DNA from: Caldifarciminota bacterium
Lineage (GTDB): Bacteria; Hydrothermota; UBA3072; WFRC01
Length of the DNA stretch: 20,458 bases
Reading direction: 5' to 3'
NCBI GenBank assembly: GCA_015486685.1
Contig: WFRC01000288.1
Location: 1 to 20,458 of the forward strand
Shown: positions 14,167 to 20,458 of the stretch, piece by piece
Numbering within the stretch: position 1 is the first letter of the stretch
Layout of the letters: every line of letters starts with the position of its first letter
Notes under the pieces: generated by a model
What the model was told of the DNA's origin: nothing
What the model saw: only the letters and a program-made list of their open reading frames with translations
Databases searched by the model: none
Position numbers and translations under genes: made by a program

Positions 14167-15117
14167 ATGGGAGAACGAAGTACACTTAAAAACATTATCT
14201 TAAAAAACAGGTCATTTTTTATCTCTTCGCATATAAGCCCCGATGGAGATTCTATTGGCTCCCAACTTGCACTCGCATTGTGCCTTGAAAAATTAAAGAA
14301 GAATTTTTATATATACAATCAAGACCCTGTGCCGTGGAGATTTGAGAACTTTCCTGATATTAAATGGGTAAAGAATAGTGCCCCATCAGGCGATTTTGAT
14401 GTGATTTTTTTTCTTGATACAGCAAACATCAGAAGACTCGGAACAATTATAAAAGATATAGAGTTAAAGGACAAATTTATTGTCAATATAGACCACCATA
14501 TCAGTAATGAACTATTTGGCACTGTAAATATTATTAAACCTGATTATTCTTCCACTTCAGAGATTTTGTATGAACTCTTAAAACCTATTTGTGAAATAGA
14601 TAAAGATATCGCTCAATTGTTATATCTTGGTATATGCACAGATACGGGGTCATTCAAGTATCCGAATACCCGTGCCAATACATTTGATGTATCTTCAAAA
14701 CTCGTTAAAATTGGTGTTGACCCTTCTGCGATAGCATCCAGAATATGGTTTGAAGATAGACCCAACAGGGTAAGATTATTAGGTGATGTATTGAGGACAT
14801 TAGAGATACATAATGGATACACTATAATGTATGTTACCAGAAAAATGCTGCATCAGAATGATTCAAATGAAGCGGAAACAGAAGAATTTTGTGATTATGG
14901 ATTGACTATTAAAGGAGTAAAAGTTTCAGTTTTACTTAAAGAAAGGGATAAAGGAATTATTAAGGTTTCTTTAAGGTCAAAGAAGGGAACAGATGTAAAT
15001 CAACTTGCGGTATATTTTGGAGGTGGTGGGCATAAGAACGCAGCAGGTTTTGAAGTAGAAGGGAAGATTGAAGATGTAATTTCGAAGATTCAGCATAAAA
15101 TAGGGGAAATTATATGA
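14167..15117 (+). CDS. DHH/DHHA1 phosphoesterase, NrnA-like oligoribonuclease/pAp phosphatase
   Basis: A 316-residue DHH-family phosphoesterase. The metal-binding motifs are complete: SHISPDGDSIGS (21-32), an aspartate in FFLDTAN (D84), the DHH triad (109-111) and a CTDTGSF motif (157-163). The DHHA1 substrate-binding domain ends with GGGGHKNAAGF (285-295). Relatives degrade short RNA oligonucleotides and dephosphorylate pAp. The family often follows rbfA in translation operons, as here, although a 273-bp repeat-rich spacer separates them. GGAG (14151-14154) lies 12 nt before the ATG, a little long, with no better start visible. It overlaps lpd by 4 nt. Confidence 0.9.
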   Translation: MGERSTLKNIILKNRSFFISSHISPDGDSIGSQLALALCLEKLKKNFYIYNQDPVPWRFENFPDIKWVKNSAPSGDFDVIFFLDTANIRRLGTIIKDIELKDKFIVNIDHHISNELFGTVNIIKPDYSSTSEILYELLKPICEIDKDIAQLLYLGICTDTGSFKYPNTRANTFDVSSKLVKIGVDPSAIASRIWFEDRPNRVRLLGDVLRTLEIHNGYTIMYVTRKMLHQNDSNEAETEEFCDYGLTIKGVKVSVLLKERDKGIIKVSLRSKKGTDVNQLAVYFGGGGHKNAAGFEVEGKIEDVISKIQHKIGEII

Positions 15118-16472
15118 AGGTATGTATCATTGGCGGAGGTCCGGCAGGATATGCGTCTGCATTAAAAGGTGCCATAATGGGTGGTGAAATATACCTTATT
15201 GAAAAGGAAGATATAGGGGGAGTTTGTTTGAATAGGGGGTGTATTCCGACAAAGGCATTAATTTCTGCGGCAAGATATTACTCGTCTCCGAAAGTGGCAG
15301 GTGCAATGGGTGTGGACATTAAAGATATTGCATTTGATTGGGGAAAGGTAAAACGATTTGCGAAGATGTCAAGTAAAAGATTGACATCGGGCGTAGAACT
15401 TCTCTTAAAAAAGAGGGGTGTGAATGTGATAAAAGGGACAGGCAAAATAAAAGGTAATACCTGTATTGTGGAGAAAGGGAATGGTGAAAAATTAGAAATC
15501 TCAGTAGATAAATTTCTTATTGCAACAGGCTCTGTGCCCTTTTTGCCAAAAATTAAAGGTATAGAATATGCATGGGGGAGTGATGAAGCCTTGAACTCAC
15601 CGAAGATACCGAAGAATTTGATTATAATAGGGGGAGGTGTAATTGGCGTTGAATTTGCCTCAATCTTTAATGCATTTGGCAGTAAGGTCAGTATAATTGA
15701 AATTATGGATGAAATTTTGCTGGGTGTAGATAGGGAGATATCGAATGTTTTAAGGAGGGAGATGGAAAAAAGGGGTGTGGATTTCTATCTTAATGCAGAT
15801 ACAAAGGAAATTAAGAAGGATGATAAAGGTTTCAATGTAATTTTTAAACAAGAAAAGGCGGAAAAATCTATTCGTGGAGATAATGTGTTATGCGTTATCG
15901 GAAGAACTGCTAACCTTAATTCTCTCCCCGAAAATATAGGTGTTGAGGACCGCCATCTCAAGGTAAATGAATTTATGGAAACAAGTGTAAAAGGCATCTA
16001 TGGTGCGGGAGATATTGTGGGGGGACCTTATCTTGCACATAAGGCATATTACGAAGGGGAAATAGCGATTGAGAACATTATGAAGGGAAACAAAAAAAGG
16101 GCAGAGGAACTTATACCTGCTGTTGTTTATAGTCATCCGGAAATATCCGATGTAGGTAAAACCGAAGATGAATTAAAAAAGAAAAATATAAAGTATACTG
16201 TGGCAAAATTTCCCTTTTCTGCAAATGGAAGGGCAATTGCCTCAAGAGAAGTTGTAGGATTTGTCAAGATGATAAAAGGAGAGGATGGGAAGTTGTTGGG
16301 ATTGCATATCATTGGTAATAATGCATCAGAGATGATACAGGAAGGTACGCTGTCAATGAGGTGGAACCTTACTGCGGAAGATATTGCTGAAACAATCCAT
16401 CCACATCCGACATTTTCTGAAATTATAAGAGAATCTGCATTGATGTTAGAGGGATTTCCTATCCATATTTAG
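15114..16472 (+). CDS. Dihydrolipoyl dehydrogenase (E3)
   Basis: A 452-residue FAD-dependent pyridine nucleotide-disulfide oxidoreductase that reoxidises protein-bound dihydrolipoamide using NAD+. The N-terminal FAD motif is GGGPAGYAS (7-15). The redox-active disulfide is C38 and C43 in GGVCLNRGCIPTK. The NAD-binding motif is IIGGGVIGVEFAS, a second FAD segment is GIYGAGDI, and the dimer-interface catalytic dyad is H431-E436 in HPHPTFSE. Length and motifs are typical of functional E3. The partners (2-oxoacid dehydrogenase or glycine-cleavage complex) are not in this window. The 4-nt ATGA overlap with nrnA suggests coupled translation. Confidence 0.93.
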   Translation: MKVCIIGGGPAGYASALKGAIMGGEIYLIEKEDIGGVCLNRGCIPTKALISAARYYSSPKVAGAMGVDIKDIAFDWGKVKRFAKMSSKRLTSGVELLLKKRGVNVIKGTGKIKGNTCIVEKGNGEKLEISVDKFLIATGSVPFLPKIKGIEYAWGSDEALNSPKIPKNLIIIGGGVIGVEFASIFNAFGSKVSIIEIMDEILLGVDREISNVLRREMEKRGVDFYLNADTKEIKKDDKGFNVIFKQEKAEKSIRGDNVLCVIGRTANLNSLPENIGVEDRHLKVNEFMETSVKGIYGAGDIVGGPYLAHKAYYEGEIAIENIMKGNKKRAEELIPAVVYSHPEISDVGKTEDELKKKNIKYTVAKFPFSANGRAIASREVVGFVKMIKGEDGKLLGLHIIGNNASEMIQEGTLSMRWNLTAEDIAETIHPHPTFSEIIRESALMLEGFPIHI

Positions 16473-16481
16473 GAGGGATAA

Positions 16482-16967
16482 ATGGAGATAATAAAGGTAA
16501 AACAAATAAGAAAATTATTAAAGGTAGAACCTACCATAGTGCATAAAAATGATGATATAAAGACCTTAGTTTTTTCGTTGACAGATGACCCTATGGTGAG
16601 GTCTTTGTTTGTTGTGGATGAAAATAAGAAACTTATCGGTATTATTACCCTGCGGGATATAGTAGGTTTTGCATTTAAGGATTATATAGATACAGATAAA
16701 ATAGGATATGGGATGGTAAAAAATGCGCTGGCAAAAAAGGCTGAGGATTTAATATCCCTGTATGATGTATATGTGAAAGAAGAAGACAGTTTTGCCAAAT
16801 GTTTTAATTTGATGTTTAACAATAATTTAGAATCAATTCCTGTGGTTGATAACACCAAAGGTGTAATTGGAGTTGTTAATATGCTTGAATTACTTACAAC
16901 CTGGTTGGAACTCGATATACGGGAAGAAATCTCAAAGATACTAAATCAGCCTGAAGACGATGCTTAA
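16482..16967 (+). CDS. Two-CBS-domain protein
   Basis: A 161-residue stand-alone tandem CBS protein. The first CBS spans about 5-60, with FVVDENKKLIGIITLRDIVGF, and the second about 75-150, with SIPVVDNTKGVIGVVNMLELL. Such pairs form a Bateman module that binds adenosine nucleotides and usually regulates another protein. No catalytic domain is attached and the target is unknown. AGGAGGG (16471-16477) is a strong ribosome binding site that overlaps the lpd stop codon, so the gene belongs to that operon. Confidence 0.85.
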   Translation: MEIIKVKQIRKLLKVEPTIVHKNDDIKTLVFSLTDDPMVRSLFVVDENKKLIGIITLRDIVGFAFKDYIDTDKIGYGMVKNALAKKAEDLISLYDVYVKEEDSFAKCFNLMFNNNLESIPVVDNTKGVIGVVNMLELLTTWLELDIREEISKILNQPEDDA

Positions 16968-16973
16968 CACAGG

Positions 16974-16991
16974 TTGGGGACGGTGCTTGAC
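16974..16991 (+). repeat. Degenerate copy of the 28-bp repeat core
   Basis: In the 75-bp convergent spacer this 18-nt stretch matches the core of the left inverted-repeat arm at 5446-5463 at 15 of 18 positions (shared pattern TTGGNGNCGGTGNTTGAC). It suggests that the arm sequence is a dispersed repeat rather than unique to the 5.5-kb region. Confidence 0.45.
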
Positions 16992-17042
16992 TCTGTGATA
17001 TTTTCAGCGAATTATAGGCCAATTTTCCTGATTTATAAGCCT

Positions 17043-18320
17043 CTATTTTTTGAATTTATTTAGCCACCCGGCTATTCCGAATAGATAAAGTAGAGATTCA
17101 ATGGGTAATCTGAACCTTCCGTTTCCGACAGGTCCCGGGATGAGGATAGTTAGAAGAGAAAGTAGTAAAATCATAATCCCTATGCCCTTATCATTGAAAT
17201 TTAGCAACCCATAAATAGATAGTATCCAGAGTAATACAATTCCGATTATTTCAAGAAAAATAAATACTAATGGAATCCCATTTTTTCTGAGTCTTACAAG
17301 TGTTTCTTTGATGTTTCCTTTCAGGAGTGCAGTTGTAACACCTGTCCTTACAGGGTTATAATGTGGGATAAAAGAGAGTAAATATTTTACATTTGTTCCC
17401 AATGCAGTAAATATTGCACCTTTTGTGCTTATTTTGATATATGCGTAAGGATGAGATAAAATTTCCATCAAAGCATAACTCCGCCATTTACTTGTCATTT
17501 CCATATTATTCGCTGTATACGGAATTTCCTTTTCAATGTTGATGCTAATACTGTCCAGAGCAGGGTCATTTTCCCTTGTTGTAAACGGAACATTATTTAT
17601 ATATGCCTTTAATATTGCTACATCTGTATAGAGTAAGGAATATGCAGGGAGTGCAGAATAACTAAGGTGATGGAATGTAATTTTGTTCCTTACATACCAT
17701 GGGGATAGAAGAATCGTGATTGGGATGAAAAATTTCAAAATCCCTTTCCAGTATCTTTTCCATAAAATAAAAATGGAGAAAAGTAGAAGTGGCAAAAATC
17801 CAATAGGTTTTAATAGAATTCCAAGGCCTATCGTTATTCCCGTAATCAGGAATTTTTTTCTCCAGAGATAATAAAGTGCAAGGAATAGAAAAAATGCATA
17901 GATAAAGTCCGGGAGGGGTAAAAGACTATAATAGATAAAGCCCGGAGATATAGAAAAAATTAGGGATGCATAAAATCCTGTTTTTTCATTAAATATTTCT
18001 TTACCAAATTTGTAGATGAAAAATGCGAACAAAAGAGAAATACCTATCTGGAGTATAATTAATAAATGGATATTTCTACAAATGCCGAGTAAAATGGGAT
18101 ATAACGGGGGCACAAATGCATCAGGGATATACGGAGGAGATACACTGCTGGAATATTTCCCGACACTGAAAATATTTCTTGCGATAGGGAGATAAGTATG
18201 TATTGTATCACTGGGAATGATTTTATCCATACCTTTGGTTATACCCGATATGTAAAAAATCACCCTTGTAAGAAATGTGGATATTATAATAAGGAATATG
18301 CTTCTTTTATTACTATTCAT
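17043..18320 (-). CDS. Multispanning membrane glycosyltransferase-like protein (ArnT/PMT type)
   Basis: A 425-residue protein with about ten to twelve hydrophobic helices. Its N-terminal first loop carries an acidic motif (SDTIHTYLPIARNI, about 37-50), the position where ArnT/PMT GT-C enzymes place catalytic aspartates. A long extracytoplasmic-looking segment (about 225-300) lies before the last helix group. Near the C-terminus GNGRFRLPIESLL resembles the R-x-R-x-P segment of that family. Such enzymes move a sugar from a polyprenyl-phosphate donor to lipid, glycan or protein outside the cytoplasmic membrane. Fold type is likely; donor and acceptor are unknown. It is monocistronic here, convergent with the CBS gene and divergent from the phosphorylase. 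Confidence 0.65.
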   Translation of the reverse strand: MNSNKRSIFLIIISTFLTRVIFYISGITKGMDKIIPSDTIHTYLPIARNIFSVGKYSSSVSPPYIPDAFVPPLYPILLGICRNIHLLIILQIGISLLFAFFIYKFGKEIFNEKTGFYASLIFSISPGFIYYSLLPLPDFIYAFFLFLALYYLWRKKFLITGITIGLGILLKPIGFLPLLLFSIFILWKRYWKGILKFFIPITILLSPWYVRNKITFHHLSYSALPAYSLLYTDVAILKAYINNVPFTTRENDPALDSISINIEKEIPYTANNMEMTSKWRSYALMEILSHPYAYIKISTKGAIFTALGTNVKYLLSFIPHYNPVRTGVTTALLKGNIKETLVRLRKNGIPLVFIFLEIIGIVLLWILSIYGLLNFNDKGIGIMILLLSLLTILIPGPVGNGRFRLPIESLLYLFGIAGWLNKFKK

Positions 18321-18326
18321 AGATAG

Positions 18327-18354
18327 ACTTTAATAAATTAAATCGAAAAATCAA
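18327..18354 (-). promoter_or_regulatory. Promoter, leaderless type, for the glycosyltransferase-like gene
   Basis: On the minus strand: TTGATT (18354-18349), 16-nt spacer, TAAAGT (18332-18327), 6 nt, then ATG at 18320. No Shine-Dalgarno sequence is present. Its -35 lies 13 nt from the -35 of the divergent plus-strand promoter. Confidence 0.5.
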
Positions 18355-18367
18355 GAGAAAAATTCAA

Positions 18368-18423
18368 TTGACATATGTAAAATGGATGTTATTATATACT
18401 ACAATTTAATAATGGAGGTTATT
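18368..18423 (+). promoter_or_regulatory. Promoter and ribosome binding site for the nucleoside phosphorylase
   Basis: TTGACA (18368-18373), 16-nt spacer, TATTAT (18390-18395). A leader of roughly 22 nt follows, with GGAGG at 18414-18418 spaced 5 nt from a TTG start at 18424. The promoter core matches the leaderless ones, but this transcript has a normal ribosome binding site. Confidence 0.6.
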
Positions 18424-19656
18424 TTGAAAGATTTTAATTTTGTAGAGATTATCAGGAAGAAGAGAGAAGGAGAGATGCTTCAAGAGGATGAGATACGTGC
18501 CTTTATTCAGTTATACTTGAAAAAGGGAATCCCTGATTATCAGGTGTCGGCGTTTTTGATGGCTATATATTTTCAAGGGCTTGATGAACCAGAGATTATA
18601 GCATTGATTAATGAAATGATTAAAAGCGGTAGAACATTAGACCTTTCTGATATCGATAAGCCAAAGGTAGATAAGCATTCTACGGGAGGAGTTGGAGATA
18701 AAGCAAGTATAATACTGGCTCCCCTTATGGCGAGTTGCGGCGTTGTAGTGCCAATGATTACAGGAAGAGCACTGGGATTTACAGGTGGTACGGCTGACAA
18801 GATGGAATCAATACCCGGTTATAAGGTTGAATTATCTCTAAGAGATTTCAAAAAGGTTCTTAAAAAGGTTGGATGTTCAATTATTACGCAAACAGATGAA
18901 ATTGCCCCGGTAGATAAAAAATTATATGCATTAAGAGATGTAACGGGTACTGTGTCATCTGTTCCACTTATTGTTTCAAGCATACTTTCAAAAAAACTTT
19001 CGGAAGATATAGATGGACTTGTGCTGGATATAAAGGTTGGAAGAGGGGCTTTCTTGAAAAGGAGAAATGAGGCAAAAATGCTTGCATTTCTTACAAGGAG
19101 GATAGGGCAGGGGATGGGAAAGCATATAGAGTTTCTATTCAGCAATATGGATGTTCCCATAGGTAGAGCGGTGGGAAACCTTATTGAAGTAGTCGAGGCA
19201 ATCGATTGTATGCAGGGAAATTGCCCAAATGATTTGATGGACAATGTGCTTTCACTTGGGGAGAGGATGCTGTATATTGCAGGTATAAAAGCTGGGGTTC
19301 CACTTCTGGAAGAAAAGATAAAATCGGGAGAAGCGCTGGACAAATTTAAGGAAATGGTAAAAGCGCAGGGTGGAAAATTTGGAAAGATAAAGATGGCAAA
19401 AGAACCCATTCTAATAACTTCTTTATATTCAGGCACTATTCAGGGCATTAATGCTTATGATATAGGGCTTGCTGCAACAATCGCAGGTGCGGGGAGATTA
19501 AAAAAGGAGGCAAAGGTTGACCCTTACGCAGGAATATATTTCTTAAAAACAGTGGGTGAGGCTGTTCAGGAAGGTGAATCTATTGCCAGAATATATACAG
19601 GAAAGGCGAGTGACGAACTACTTGATTTAGTGAGGAAGGCTTTCGTAATTAAGTAG
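18424..19656 (+). CDS. Pyrimidine-nucleoside/thymidine phosphorylase
   Basis: A 410-residue cytoplasmic enzyme of the NP-II family, which splits thymidine or uridine with phosphate into base plus (deoxy)ribose 1-phosphate. KHSTGGVGDKAS (84-95) is the phosphate-binding region. The family signature follows at 114-132 (GRALGFTGGTADKMESIPG), with Phe119 where E. coli thymidine phosphorylase has His85. The base-binding arginine, serine and lysine are present in LYALRDVTG and SSILSKK. I chose the TTG at 18424 because GGAGG lies 5 nt upstream. An in-frame ATG at 18382 would overlap the -10 region of the promoter. Thymidine versus broad pyrimidine specificity cannot be told from sequence alone. Confidence 0.88.
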   Translation: MKDFNFVEIIRKKREGEMLQEDEIRAFIQLYLKKGIPDYQVSAFLMAIYFQGLDEPEIIALINEMIKSGRTLDLSDIDKPKVDKHSTGGVGDKASIILAPLMASCGVVVPMITGRALGFTGGTADKMESIPGYKVELSLRDFKKVLKKVGCSIITQTDEIAPVDKKLYALRDVTGTVSSVPLIVSSILSKKLSEDIDGLVLDIKVGRGAFLKRRNEAKMLAFLTRRIGQGMGKHIEFLFSNMDVPIGRAVGNLIEVVEAIDCMQGNCPNDLMDNVLSLGERMLYIAGIKAGVPLLEEKIKSGEALDKFKEMVKAQGGKFGKIKMAKEPILITSLYSGTIQGINAYDIGLAATIAGAGRLKKEAKVDPYAGIYFLKTVGEAVQEGESIARIYTGKASDELLDLVRKAFVIK

Positions 19657-19673
19657 TGGGAAAAATGAGTAAA

Positions 19674-19697
19674 TGGGCGAATCCGTGTGTTCACCCA
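19674..19697 (+). other. Stem-loop in the phosphorylase-transaldolase spacer
   Basis: TGGGCGAA (19674-19681) pairs with TTCACCCA (19690-19697) at 7 of 8 positions around an 8-nt loop. A weaker GGAG/CTCC pair (19700-19703, 19719-19722) follows. No U-run comes directly after, and I match it to no known riboswitch class. It could be an RNA processing or attenuation element in the 117-nt gap, or chance. Confidence 0.35.
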
Positions 19698-19773
19698 ATG
19701 GAGGAAGGTGCTTTTTATCTCCGATGAGAAAGACCGTAGTTTTCACTTTTAACTTGCTAAACAAGGAGGTGTA

Positions 19774-20445
19774 ATGAAAATTTTTATTGATACGGCGAAT
19801 GTAGATGAAATCAAAAACATAACAGAATGGGGTATACTTGATGGTGTAACAACAAATCCAACTCTACTGGCGAGGGAAATAAAGAGAACAGGAAGAAAAC
19901 CTCAGGATATACTTAAAGAAATATGTGATGTTGTAAAGGGACCCGTAAGTGCTGAATCTACCGCTACCGATTCCAGAGGTATTTATGAAGAAGGCAAAAA
20001 ACTTTCAGAAATCAGCAAATATATTACAATTAAGGTTCCAATGACCATTGAGGGCTTAAAGGCAATCAAATTGTTGGTTGGAGATGGAATTATGACAAAT
20101 ACGACTTTGGTGTTTTCTCTGAATCAGGCATTGCTTTCTGCAAAGGTGGGTTCTACTTTTGTAAGTCCGTTCATTGGCAGAATTGATGATACAGGCCATA
20201 ACGGAATGGATTTAATTGATGAGATTATAACTACCTATGACAATTATGGATATGAAACAGAGGTAATTGTTGCCTCTATCAGACACCCAATGCATATTGT
20301 TGAGGCAGCCCAGATAGGTGCGGATATAGTCACGGTTCCATTTAAGGTATTAGAAAAGATGGTAAAACATCCTTTAACAGATATAGGTATCAAAAGATTT
20401 GAGGATGATTGGAAAGAAGCGGAAAGAATATTGAAAGAGAGTTAG
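19774..20445 (+). CDS. Transaldolase, small FSA/TalC-like type
   Basis: A 223-residue single-domain TIM-barrel aldolase of the TalC/fructose-6-phosphate aldolase subfamily. Visible are MKIFIDTANVDEI at the start, the TTNPTLL motif (26-32) and the Schiff-base lysine K87 in ITIKVPMT. Also present are NTTLVFS (109-115), SPFIGRIDD (131-139) and a C-terminal PFKVLEKMVKHPLTDIGI. Phe133 occupies the place where E. coli FSA has Tyr131. Phe there is typical of transaldolases, so transaldolase activity in the non-oxidative pentose phosphate pathway is more likely. A perfect Shine-Dalgarno, AAGGAGGT (19763-19770), precedes the ATG. It follows the nucleoside phosphorylase, which supplies pentose 1-phosphates. 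Confidence 0.92.
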   Translation: MKIFIDTANVDEIKNITEWGILDGVTTNPTLLAREIKRTGRKPQDILKEICDVVKGPVSAESTATDSRGIYEEGKKLSEISKYITIKVPMTIEGLKAIKLLVGDGIMTNTTLVFSLNQALLSAKVGSTFVSPFIGRIDDTGHNGMDLIDEIITTYDNYGYETEVIVASIRHPMHIVEAAQIGADIVTVPFKVLEKMVKHPLTDIGIKRFEDDWKEAERILKES

Positions 20446-20458
20446 GATTAATTGCAAA

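Noticed and set aside
19657..19773. Known riboswitch before transaldolase
   Set aside because: The conserved cores I know for fluoride, TPP and THF riboswitches, and for hammerhead ribozymes, are not present.
1..20458. CRISPR array, tRNA, insertion sequence, prophage or toxin-antitoxin module
   Set aside because: No regularly spaced direct repeats with spacers, no cloverleaf sequence, no transposase, integrase or phage protein, and no small paired toxin/antitoxin genes were seen.

Overview
The window is about 20.5 kb of AT-rich bacterial chromosome. It carries core housekeeping genes and shows no phage, plasmid, transposase, CRISPR, tRNA or rRNA signal. The translation operon (proS-rimP-nusA-infB-ylxP-rbfA-nrnA) and the spacers full of hairpin repeats and degenerate 7-base tandem repeats suggest an uncultivated bacterium of a candidate-phylum type. 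The sequence alone does not let me name the phylum.

Layout. Positions 1-599 hold a nested palindromic repeat cluster, then the promoter of a diacylglycerol-kinase-family lipid kinase (600-1466, +). Two minus-strand genes (5356-1597) encode the halves of a heterodimeric ABC exporter whose noncanonical motifs are complementary. A 392-bp spacer (5357-5748) holds two divergent promoters, a heptamer tandem repeat, a perfect 28-bp inverted repeat and a 24-nt direct repeat. Next come a conserved membrane protein of unknown function and a GlcD-type FAD oxidase with overlapping ends (5749-7780). The translation cluster follows (7885-13893), tightly packed with 4- or 8-nt overlaps at most junctions. 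Its rimP is short: it has the N-terminal domain only. After a 273-bp repeat-rich spacer come nrnA, dihydrolipoyl dehydrogenase and a two-CBS-domain protein (14167-16967). A minus-strand multispanning glycosyltransferase-like protein (18320-17043) is divergent from a pyrimidine/thymidine phosphorylase (18424-19656), which is followed by a transaldolase (19774-20445). The last two fit a route from nucleoside deoxyribose/ribose into central sugar phosphates, but that link is inferred.

The main cross-window observations are three. (1) Five genes that open a transcription unit have a TTGNNN, 16-nt spacer, TANNNT-like promoter only 5-9 nt before the ATG. Such transcripts would be leaderless or nearly so. 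Other genes carry strong Shine-Dalgarno sequences, so both initiation modes appear to coexist. (2) Most spacers are built from degenerate 7-nt tandem units plus small hairpins. (3) Several proteins depart from family norms: RimP without its C-terminal domain, a DagK-family kinase with DGN instead of DGE, and a nucleoside phosphorylase with GFTGG instead of GHTGG. I found no clear new defence or mobile system.
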